From Streptomyces sp. GKU 895 (GTDB taxonomy: Bacteria; Actinomycetota; Actinomycetes; Streptomycetales; Streptomycetaceae), in NCBI GenBank assembly GCA_002027195.1, contig MWJO01000023.1, positions 26,087 to 90,086 of the forward strand: a stretch of DNA of 64,000 nt, given 5' to 3'. Positions 56,912 to 64,000 of the stretch are shown in pieces. The notes below the pieces were generated by a model. The model ran no database searches. It was not told the DNA's origin and saw only the letters and a program-made list of their open reading frames with translations. The stretch's first letter is position 1; each line of letters begins with the position of its first letter. Position numbers and translations under genes: made by a program.

Positions 56912-59134
56912 TCAGCACCACAGGCAGGTGACCTCGAAGTCCGCGTACTCGTCGTGCCAGATCGACGGCACGAATTCTGTGGAGAAGCGGCCCGCTCCGG
57001 GCGGCGCGCCGCTGGGAACCGTCACCGTCACCGTGGCGTACGGTCCGGGCAGGTCGACCGGTCCCAGGTCCCACTGCCGATCGCGCGCATCGGTGAAGCG
57101 CAGCCGCTGTGTGCCAGCTGGGAAGTTGACGAAGCCGACCTCGACGACGCTGCCCGGCGGACCGGAGTTCGGATCGATGTCGATGCAGCTGCGCCGCGCT
57201 TCGTCGGTCAGCAAAGGACATCCCTGCGACGGCTCCTCGTGCAGGTGGGTGCGCCGCTCTTCCGGGGTCATGGGACGGGTCAGTGACTTCTTCGCCAGGT
57301 CGAGCAGCTCCTTGTACGGCAGACAGGGCACGCACTCATGACGGCGTAACGTGCCGTCGGCCCCGGCGATGGCGACGCCCCGGCCGTCCTGGGTGAAGGC
57401 CGCGGCACGTGCCGTACCGCCGGGCAGAGTGCCCAGGATCTCGCCTGTACCCGTCTGGACCACGGCGGGAGCCCCCGACTCCGGCACGGCGATCATGAGT
57501 TCGCCGTCACCGCTGAAGACCACGGACGCGAGCGACGTGAGAGGCATTCGGCTCACCAACGTCCCGCGCGCGGACACGACGGACGAGCCTCGCTGGTTCG
57601 TCGTCACAACGCGCTGCCCGACGGGGTCTACCCAGGCCTGGTCGATGCCCCCGGGCTCGGTGTACCGGTGTGTGGGGCGCCCTCGCTGGGATGCGCCAGT
57701 CCCTACGACCTGCCATGTGTCCACGTGGTGACGATCGACAGTGGTGACGTATGTGCTCATACCGAGGGACGAGTCCTGGGGGTCCGCCGCCAGTACGGCA
57801 AGGAGCCCGGAGGTGCGCAACGGGTCCGGCAGTCTCGGTGCGTAGTCTGTTTCGCTGGTGCTGACGCTGTCCACGTCCCCGGCGCCACCGCCGAGTTCAT
57901 GGACGTAGGAAATCCCGTCAGAGCCAGCGGGGTCGACGACCCGCACGCCCTTCTGTGAAGCGACGCGCTGCTCCCATGCGAGGTCCCACACGGACAGCGT
58001 TCCCTTGCTTGTCCGGACTGCGAGCAGTCTTTCGTCGAGGCTGAAGACGACGCTTCCCTCGAGCGGTGCGGCACGCAGTATCTGGCTCCGGGCTCGGAGC
58101 CGCCAGACCGTGAGCCGGCCGTCGGTGGAGGTCGCCACGCCGTAGTTCGCGCCGGGGCCGAGAGCGATGAGCCTGCCGGACCGGGGGCCGGACATCGGTG
58201 TTCCCTCCCGGGCCCGGGCCGCGGTGAGCACTTTGCGCAGCACCGTCTCGCCCTCCGGTGTCCGGGACTTCAGCACGCCGCGCAGCGCGAGATGGAGCGC
58301 CAGCTGCGGATCAGTCGAACGCGCGGAATCCGCCCGCTGCGCGAGTTCACGTGCATACGCCGTGGCGGTCTGGTGCCTGGCTTCCCGCTCCTGGCGCACA
58401 GCTCGGCCCCGTTCGGTCCAGGACACCACCGCGAGGAGGCTCATCAGGACCGTCAGGACCAGCATCACAGCGACCGCCGCGCGCAGTCGCGTCGTCCGCG
58501 TGGTACGGCTGCGGGTGATGAACTCGATCTCCTGCGGGGTGGGCCGTTCCAACCGGTCCGTGCCGTCCGCGAGCCATCGCTCTGCGGCAGCGAGCGTGGC
58601 ACCGCGCAGCAGGTACGTCCGGTTGCGCCCGTGACTGATCCACTCGTTGGTCCTCAGGGCGATCCCGGCTTGGCGCTCGCGCCATTCCACATCGCCGCCG
58701 AGCGCAGCGGCCAGCTGACGCTTTGCGCGCGCGTCGTCCGACGGACTGCGCCACCACACCCACTGGATGGTGCGCAGACTCAACGGGATGTCGCCGTCGC
58801 CCGGTTCTCGGCGGACCACGGGTATGAGGCGCTTGTGGTCCCGCACCGCGATAGTGAGTTCCTCTCGACAGTGCTCCGAGGCGAGCGAGTCCGGGCTGAG
58901 GACGAAGAGGAAGGCCTTGCTGCCGACGATGCCGGTGGCGATGCGGGTCGGGAAATGGACTCCGCCCGGCAGCTCGTGCAGATCGACCCAGCACGAGCTT
59001 CCCTGCTCTCGCAGCCATGGCGACAGAGTGTCCTCGACGAAGGGGCCGTCTTCGCGTGCGTACGAGATGAACACGTCGCGCCCTGGGATCGGCGCCAACC
59101 CCGTTGGCTTCCGTCGCCGCAAGTGCAGTCTCAT
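56912..59134 (-). CDS. TIR domain / single-TM / beta-propeller protein
   Basis: 740 residues. The N-terminal TIR domain begins RDVFISYAREDGPFVEDTL; its catalytic-type Glu lies in SEHCREELTIAV (about E92) and the loop CWVDLHELPGGVHF is intact. A membrane helix follows at about 221-241, then a coiled stretch (ERGRAVRQEREARHQTATAY) typical of WD40-linked effectors. The remaining part forms WD-like propeller blades (YGVATSTDGRLTVWRLRA, VVFSLDERLLAVRTSKGTLS, VVFSGDGELMIAVPES) and a C-terminal beta domain. Catalytic TIRs cleave NAD+ in bacterial immunity; whether this one does is untested. I chose the Met at 59134 because the TIR follows directly; two upstream Mets add nothing recognisable. Confidence 0.85.
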   Translation of the reverse strand: MRLHLRRRKPTGLAPIPGRDVFISYAREDGPFVEDTLSPWLREQGSSCWVDLHELPGGVHFPTRIATGIVGSKAFLFVLSPDSLASEHCREELTIAVRDHKRLIPVVRREPGDGDIPLSLRTIQWVWWRSPSDDARAKRQLAAALGGDVEWRERQAGIALRTNEWISHGRNRTYLLRGATLAAAERWLADGTDRLERPTPQEIEFITRSRTTRTTRLRAAVAVMLVLTVLMSLLAVVSWTERGRAVRQEREARHQTATAYARELAQRADSARSTDPQLALHLALRGVLKSRTPEGETVLRKVLTAARAREGTPMSGPRSGRLIALGPGANYGVATSTDGRLTVWRLRARSQILRAAPLEGSVVFSLDERLLAVRTSKGTLSVWDLAWEQRVASQKGVRVVDPAGSDGISYVHELGGGAGDVDSVSTSETDYAPRLPDPLRTSGLLAVLAADPQDSSLGMSTYVTTVDRHHVDTWQVVGTGASQRGRPTHRYTEPGGIDQAWVDPVGQRVVTTNQRGSSVVSARGTLVSRMPLTSLASVVFSGDGELMIAVPESGAPAVVQTGTGEILGTLPGGTARAAAFTQDGRGVAIAGADGTLRRHECVPCLPYKELLDLAKKSLTRPMTPEERRTHLHEEPSQGCPLLTDEARRSCIDIDPNSGPPGSVVEVGFVNFPAGTQRLRFTDARDRQWDLGPVDLPGPYATVTVTVPSGAPPGAGRFSTEFVPSIWHDEYADFEVTCLWC

Positions 59135-59618
59135 GGCAGGTCCCCGTCCCCCCGACAACTCCATGGAACGGCATAGGAGTTGTGTTGGCCAGAGGGCTCG
59201 GTCGGCGTGCCCGGAGACAGCCGCGAGAGGATCCCTCCTGAGTGAACCGTGCGAGAGCGAGGTGTCATGACGGTGCATGTGCGCGGGCTGGTCGTCCGCA
59301 ACCGCGTCAAACGCCGACGGCATTCACCCCGCCAATGCGGAGCCCTGTGAACCGTTCGTACGAGTAGTGCCGGCCCTTCGGGCCGCGGGGCGATGAGGCT
59401 TCGTCAATTCGACTCTCCGCGGCTTCGTGACTCCCGAGTGAACTCAAGCGGGCTGCCACCAGGTCCGGGTCGATGCCCCCTTCGATGGTGCCGCAGAAGT
59501 GTTTGCCCATGTCGGCCAGGCCGGGATCGAGCGGTCGGTCGCTGTCATCGCTGGTAGGTGTGCCCACCGGCGTAAGTATCAGGTGTGCCGAGTCATGCCT
59601 GGTTGAGGATGCGAGCCC
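59135..59618. other. Stretch without a firm gene
   Basis: About 480 bases. A minus-strand frame (59307-59732) contains GKHFCGTIEGGIDPDLVAAR and ESRIDEASSPRG, which could be a small protein but overlaps the transposase fragment and lacks a ribosome site. Not called. Confidence 0.35.
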
Positions 59619-59703
59619 GGAGGAGTTCGAGCTGCTGAAGCGACAGATGTACGGCCGGGCCGACTTCGACCTCCTACGACGCCGCATCCTCCTGTCATCC
59701 TGG
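59619..59703 (+). pseudogene. C-terminal remnant of an ISL3-family transposase
   Basis: The frame reads EFELLKRQMYGRADFDLLRR followed by RILL. This is the characteristic end of ISL3-type transposases (NRxKxxKRQMYGRAxxxLLRxRVLL). Nothing else of the element is recognisable. Confidence 0.6.
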
Positions 59704-59869
59704 TCAACCGGTGCCACACCCGAAACAGCCACGAGGCCAGAAGGTGGAGCAGAACCCGGGAGACGGCAGCGCCACCAGCGGCGACTCCGTGTGATCCACG
59801 TCTCGTCACCCCCATGCAGCAGATGCCGGGGCGGCGCCGTCTAGGTGGGGTGTAAGGAAGGAGACGTTG

Positions 59870-60417
59870 ATGGAAGGTGCCGACCCGGCGCACCTCACAG
59901 GCGGAACGAGCGCCCGGAGGTGGCGTTCGAGGACTTCGTCGCGCACAGGTCTGCTGCGCTGTTCCGCGGGGCCTACGTTCTCACCGGCAGCCGTGAGGCG
60001 GCCGAGGACCTGGTTCAAGAGACTCTGGAGCGCGCGTGCCGTCGCTGGCGGAAGGTCGCCGCAAGCGAGTCCCCGGAAGCCTATGTGCGGCGGATCATGG
60101 TGAATCTGGCCAACGACCGCTGGCGCCGATTCCGGCGTTCGAAGCAGGTGGACCTCATGGACGAGGCTTCTCAAGCGGACGAGTACGCCCGCCTGGACAG
60201 CCGGGACCAGCTCATTCGCGCGCTGCTACAGCTACCGATGGGCATGCGAACGATTGTCGTACTGCGGTATTTCCACGACATGCCGGACGCCGAGATAGCC
60301 GCAGATCTCGGGATCTCTGCCACCACGGTGCGTTCCCAGCTCGCCCGGGGCTTGGACAAGCTGCGCGCTCAGCTTCCCAGTCCTGGCCGGCAGCAGACCG
60401 AGGAGGTCGCCCCATGA
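59870..60417 (+). CDS. SigE-family ECF RNA polymerase sigma factor (start frameshifted)
   Basis: About 182 residues. AAGGAAGGAGA precedes the ATG at 59870, but the first 13 or so codons are one frame away from the body, a net -1 shift near 59910. The body is a SigE-type sigma: region 2 reads FEDFVAHRSAALFRGAYVLT and EAAEDLVQETLERACRRW; region 4 reads LPMGMRTIVVLRYFHDMPDA and EIAADLGISATTVRSQLARG. The stop overlaps the next gene (ATGA), a membrane protein probably acting as anti-sigma. Such pairs control envelope or stress responses. Confidence 0.87.
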
Positions 60418-61061
60418 CCCGTCACTCCGCGCGAGCTCTCCGTGACGCCAACCTGACGCCCTTCGAGCAGAACCTGGTAGATACCTTGAACGATGTCGCA
60501 AACGCCCCCGACGCTCCGCAGTTCGACGCTGTGATCATCAAGCGCCGTATCCGGCGCAGGCGCTCGGCCACGGGCCTGGTCCTGGGGGCCGCCCTGATCG
60601 GTGGCGGCGCTACCGCGCTCGCTCTCACCGGCCTGTCGTCCGGTTCGAGCCCTAGCGATGCATCGAACGCGGGCGTGGCCGCGACCAGGTCCCCGAGCCC
60701 GTCCGGGATCCCAGGCGACGCCCCCATGTCGTGGCAGGACCCCGCCGCCGCGATCCGCGATCAGGGAGGCGAGGTCTGGGCCCACACCGGCCGCCGCACC
60801 GGGGCCGGACACTTCCCCCTGCCTGCCCAGCCCCACGCGGGCACCGTCTGGACCAGCATCGAGTGCCAAGGCAGCGGCAAGGTCACCGTCACCGTCGGCC
60901 CCTCCAGTTACACCGAGTCCTGCTCAGCCGGTGCTTCGGGCACGCTCAATGCCGATCAGCTGCCTTTCTCGAGTCCAGCCACCCACTTCGAGGTCACCGG
61001 CGACGCGGGCGTCACCTGGGGTGTCGCTGTCGGGTGGAGTCGCACTGCGCCGAGCCACTGA
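60414..61061 (+). CDS. Putative membrane anti-sigma/partner protein
   Basis: 215 residues. Cytosolic N-terminus of about 50 residues (LTPFEQNLVDTLNDVANAPD), basic KRRIRRRR, one membrane helix (TGLVLGAALIGGGATALALT), then an exported Ser/Pro linker and a small beta domain (TVWTSIECQGSGKVTVTVGP, with two Cys that could pair). Start overlaps the sigma stop. This topology and coupling are those of ECF partner proteins, but no ZAS zinc motif is present, so the anti-sigma role is inferred from context. Confidence 0.75.
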   Translation: MTRHSARALRDANLTPFEQNLVDTLNDVANAPDAPQFDAVIIKRRIRRRRSATGLVLGAALIGGGATALALTGLSSGSSPSDASNAGVAATRSPSPSGIPGDAPMSWQDPAAAIRDQGGEVWAHTGRRTGAGHFPLPAQPHAGTVWTSIECQGSGKVTVTVGPSSYTESCSAGASGTLNADQLPFSSPATHFEVTGDAGVTWGVAVGWSRTAPSH

Positions 61062-61425
61062 ACGCGCTCGCCCTCGCGCCTGAAGGTTCGCGGCAGCACC
61101 CCGAAGCAGGTCGGCTGCGCGACACCTCTCCGGGAACAGCCCATTTCACTCCTCCGCAGGTCCGCTGGAAGGAGCATTCAGATCACCGCACCGGCGTCCT
61201 TGGCCGCCAGTCTGGCCAAGGACCGCCTGGATCAACGATGTTGGCGCCTGGGCCGCCGCCGGTCAGAACGACACGACGTGGACACTCCGCCAGGGCGGAC
61301 CCGTTCGCCTGTATGACGACAAAAGCTCGAGTGCGGCGCGCCGACCCTCAGACGGCCCAAGCGCAGCTCCCCCACCTGCCAGACCGGGAAGGCGGGCAGG
61401 CCGCAGTGGCGCTTCGATGGGTGCC
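61062..61425. other. Intergenic stretch
   Basis: About 360 bases without a recognised gene. A modest 8-bp-stem hairpin (CCTTGGCC/GGCCAAGG, 61198-61221) may terminate the sigma operon. Confidence 0.4.
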
Positions 61426-61821
61426 ATGAGCGAGCGCGACGACTTCCTGGCCTGGGTGGGATCCGACCTGTATGCGGCGGAGCTGGCCCTTCACAACGGC
61501 GACGCGGGCCCGCGTAGGGCGCTGTGGTCCCGCAGGGAGCCGGTGAGCGTGCTCGGCGCCTGGCGCAACGCCTTCGGACTACGCGAGGTCGATGAGCTCT
61601 TCACCCACCTCGCTGAGAGCTTCTCCGACTGCACGTCGTACGCGTTCGAGTCGCGGGCGTACGACGTTACGGGTGACCTGGCCTGGACGGCTGGTTTCGA
61701 GCACACATCCGTGTCCGTCAACGGCGAGCCCAGGAGCTACACGCTCCGGGTGACGCAGATCTACCGCCGCGAGGACGGGTGGTGGCGGGTCGCCCACCGT
61801 CATGGGGACGCAGGACCGTAA
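61426..61821 (+). CDS. NTF2/SnoaL-like protein
   Basis: 131 residues. Cone-shaped NTF2 fold: LAWVGSDLYAAELALHNGDA, VSVLGAWRNAFGLREVDELF, TSYAFESRAYDVTGDLAWTA, GFEHTSVSVNGEPRSYTLRV, TQIYRREDGWWRVAHRHGD. It resembles DUF4440/SnoaL_3 proteins that act as small enzymes or ligand binders. The Met at 61426 is used; an upstream GTG or ATG adds only three residues. No operon partner. Confidence 0.85.
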   Translation: MSERDDFLAWVGSDLYAAELALHNGDAGPRRALWSRREPVSVLGAWRNAFGLREVDELFTHLAESFSDCTSYAFESRAYDVTGDLAWTAGFEHTSVSVNGEPRSYTLRVTQIYRREDGWWRVAHRHGDAGP

Positions 61822-61993
61822 CTGTCCTCGGCGAAGGTCGCCCAGATCAGACGGTCCGCTTCGCACGCGCGGCACGGTCCAGGGTCGGCCGCTCGGCCTC
61901 CGCAACACGACAGGTTCCAGCCGGGTATCGCCCATCCACGCACCACCGGCACGAGCGCTACCCGCCGCAGCAGCGCGCCACACTCTCAAAGAG

Positions 61994-62019
61994 GGGGGTC
62001 GCCTCATGTGGCGACCCCC
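61994..62019 (-). terminator. Strong hairpin terminator of the PQ-rich membrane protein gene
   Basis: GGGGGTCGCC (61994-62003) pairs perfectly with GGCGACCCCC (62010-62019) with a six-base loop, about 45 bases beyond the stop of the minus-strand gene. It can also stop the NTF2-like transcript. Confidence 0.8.
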
Positions 62020-62063
62020 GACCTCAGAACCAGATCACTAGTACGTCCTGCGCGGCGCCGTTC

Positions 62064-62966
62064 CTAGCGCATCAGCAGTCCCCGTATCCCCAACCCGTAG
62101 TGCACGCGCAGCCGGTGCAGCTCCCACAGGCCCACCGCCGTGACCGAGAGCGGGGCGCCCAGGATGAACACGTAGCGGATCACCGTCGGCACGCCCTCGT
62201 GGGCGCCGGTGAAAATGTCGATCAGTGCCGTCTCCCACGCCAACGCCATGATCAGCAGCGGCGGCACCGTCTCGTGGATGTCCGCGGTGCGGAACACGTG
62301 CTGGACGGCGAGTCCCACGCCCCAGACGACGAACGGCGTCACCCAGAACAGGACGAAGAGGGTGAGCGCGAGGGTGAGGCCCTTCGTGACGGTGAAGTGG
62401 CCCTCCACGAGGGGTTCCTGGCCCTCGAAGAACCCTGAGAGCACGATGATCGGGAAGACGGAGGCCGCTGCCATCATGGCCACGATCGCGCCGAAGCACC
62501 GCCCCGCCCGGCGCAGCAGGTCCCGTCGCGCCGCCGGAGCGGCCAGTCCGTACAGGACGCCGACGACGACCGGGAGGGTCGCCGCCAGCGCGAGGGCGCT
62601 GGTCCATGACTTGTCGACCTGCTCGTCCGCCGTGTCGCTGAGCTTGGGGGCGAGTTTGTAGGCGTAGGACATCCACAGGAACGCGCCCACGCCGACCAGG
62701 GTCCTGATCTTCCGCATCCGCGCCACCTCGGGATCCGAGACGATGCCCGGCCGTGACGGGGTGAAGACCCTGCGCGCGGTGTGGATGGGGCCGATCCGCC
62801 GCCGTAGCCGGGTGACCGGCCCGCCCGGCGGCGGCACCGGCGGCCCCGGGTAGGGCGGCTGGGGCTGTGGCGGCACGTAGGGCTGGGGCGGATAGGGCTG
62901 AGGTGGCTGCGGCCGGTAGGGCTGCGGCCCCTGGGGCGGCTGTCCGCCCGGGTTCCAGTTGCTCAT
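62064..62966 (-). CDS. Membrane protein with Pro/Gln-rich cytoplasmic N-terminus
   Basis: 300 residues. The first 50 residues are a Pro/Gln/Tyr-rich tail (PQPYRPQPPQPYPPQPY), then a basic region (RLRRRIGPIHTARR) and about five to six membrane helices between residues 85 and 285 (SALALAATLPVVVGVLYGLA, CFGAIVAMMAAASVFPIIVL, LTLALTLFVLFWVTPFVVWG, VIRYVFILGAPLSVTAVGLW). The Met at 62966 begins the tail; longer frames are unsupported. Unknown function; such tails occur in many actinobacterial membrane proteins. The gene ends just before a strong terminator. Confidence 0.82.
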   Translation of the reverse strand: MSNWNPGGQPPQGPQPYRPQPPQPYPPQPYVPPQPQPPYPGPPVPPPGGPVTRLRRRIGPIHTARRVFTPSRPGIVSDPEVARMRKIRTLVGVGAFLWMSYAYKLAPKLSDTADEQVDKSWTSALALAATLPVVVGVLYGLAAPAARRDLLRRAGRCFGAIVAMMAAASVFPIIVLSGFFEGQEPLVEGHFTVTKGLTLALTLFVLFWVTPFVVWGVGLAVQHVFRTADIHETVPPLLIMALAWETALIDIFTGAHEGVPTVIRYVFILGAPLSVTAVGLWELHRLRVHYGLGIRGLLMR

Positions 62967-63382
62967 CGTTCGTCCCCCGATAGTGCGAGTGAGCGCCGCG
63001 ATGGGCGCGATCGCCGAGTGTATTGAGCACACAGGGTCCGCGCAGCACCCGCCCCGGGTCGTGCACCGAACGGCCACAATTCAGATCATCGACCGCATCT
63101 GCCGCTCGTAGCGTGTCAGCCCCCAGGTCACGAGTCGGACGGGTGTGACTGGCCACGACCGATCACCCCTGGTCAAGGGGCGAGCACCGGCGATCATCTC
63201 TCGCAACCAGTCACAGGCGTGCGCCGATGGCCCATGTTGTGCTGTTCGGTGTCCGTCACCTGGACGGCCACTGCTCCCAGGCTTCCCGGCCGGCCAGGGC
63301 GGTGCGTGGTCGAGATCGAGCGCGGCGAAGTCGCCTTCGTAGTGGATGCGGTGGTGTAGGAGACCGCGCGCGAGCGTTCGAA
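62967..63382. other. Intergenic stretch
   Basis: About 415 bases. A minus-strand frame includes GLLHHRIHYEGDFAALDLDH, which may be a gene remnant but has no start or supporting domain. Otherwise nothing recognised. Confidence 0.35.
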
Positions 63383-63661
63383 TCAGTCGGCAGTCTCGTC
63401 GTCGAGCTCGTCCAAGTCGTCGTAGAAGAGAGGGCTGAACCAGGCGCGGGATGACCTGGGCATGACGAGGAGCAGGAGGCCGGGGATCACCCCGAAGAAC
63501 ACGGTCGCCACGAACCGGGCCCCGCTGTTGCCCTGCCACAGGCCGAGGACTGTCGCACCAGGAAAGAGAGCAACGAGCACTAGGAAGAGTGCACGAGGGT
63601 CACCCGTGGCGATCACGACCCCGATCCCGACTACGCCGAAGAGGACGACGAACAGGCTCAC
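63383..63661 (-). CDS. Small two- to three-TM membrane protein
   Basis: 92 residues: hydrophobic helices at about 2-18, 24-42 and 50-66 (SLFVVLFGVVGIGVVIATGD, LFLVLVALFPGATVLGLW, FVATVFFGVIPGLLLLVM) and an acidic tail (DDLDELDDETAD). The GTG start has no clear ribosome site. Function unknown; composition supports a real gene. Confidence 0.55.
   Translation of the reverse strand: MSLFVVLFGVVGIGVVIATGDPRALFLVLVALFPGATVLGLWQGNSGARFVATVFFGVIPGLLLLVMPRSSRAWFSPLFYDDLDELDDETAD

Positions 63662-64000
<339 letters not shown>

Noticed and set aside
59307..59732. Minus-strand 141-codon frame
   Set aside because: It overlaps the ISL3 tail on the plus strand, lacks a ribosome site and starts with Arg-rich filler.
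63381..63400. GTTCGAATC resembling a tRNA T-arm
   Set aside because: No matching acceptor, D- or anticodon stems could be laid out around it.

Overview
This is very GC-rich actinobacterial DNA, almost certainly from a Streptomyces chromosome. Signs of this are a complete cvnA-cvnB-cvnC-cvnD conservon, a SigE-type sigma factor, many GTG starts behind GGAGG-like ribosome sites, a CebR-like cellulose box, CBM2 cellulases and lineage-typical DUF families. No rRNA, tRNA, CRISPR array or origin was seen. Fragments resembling IS21, IS110, IS30 and ISL3 elements, together with several truncated genes, suggest an accessory or arm-proximal region.

Layout. 1-4.2 kb: an OmpR-type response regulator (cut by the window edge) and its histidine kinase, a fumarylacetoacetase-like remnant, a channel-like membrane protein and IS debris. 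4.5-10.7 kb: a large CHAT-protease/STAND-ATPase/TPR protein, divergent from a CBS/zinc-ribbon protein and a membrane protein with a SAF-like domain; this is a candidate signalling or defence locus. 10.7-16.4 kb: HEAT-like and other remnants, an unknown conserved protein and a large secreted FG-GAP protein. 16.4-24.7 kb: a clear ethylene-forming-enzyme homologue with a perfect 22-bp operator-like palindrome upstream, a truncated permease, a secreted M1 peptidase, a decayed radical-SAM/SPASM plus GNAT pair, and a MarR/hydrolase pair. 24.7-30.6 kb: an SDR/Atu4866-like pair divergent from an XRE regulator, then a membrane protein with two copies of a TIR-like module.

31.3-48.3 kb is devoted to plant polysaccharides. 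On the minus strand lie CBM2-GH5, CBM2-Cip1-like and expansin-like-CBM2 genes, with a CebR-like box upstream of the last. A ThuA/Gfo-Idh-MocA pair is divergent from a GH42-GH36-GH43-GH5 run, and two LacI-type palindromes lie in the intergenic region. 48.7-52.4 kb is the conservon. 52.5-64 kb holds an LLM-type oxidoreductase, a double-HTH Lrp regulator divergent from an SDR, a DUF1877 protein, a TIR-TM-propeller protein, an ECF sigma factor with a putative membrane anti-sigma partner, an NTF2-like protein and two membrane proteins.

Important caution: more than a dozen otherwise healthy genes are interrupted by single-base frameshifts, and nearly all are net -1 changes. That pattern suggests uncorrected deletion errors in the assembly rather than mass gene decay. 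Interrupted but complete genes are therefore described as frameshifted CDS, and 'pseudogene' is kept for truncated or multiply broken remnants.
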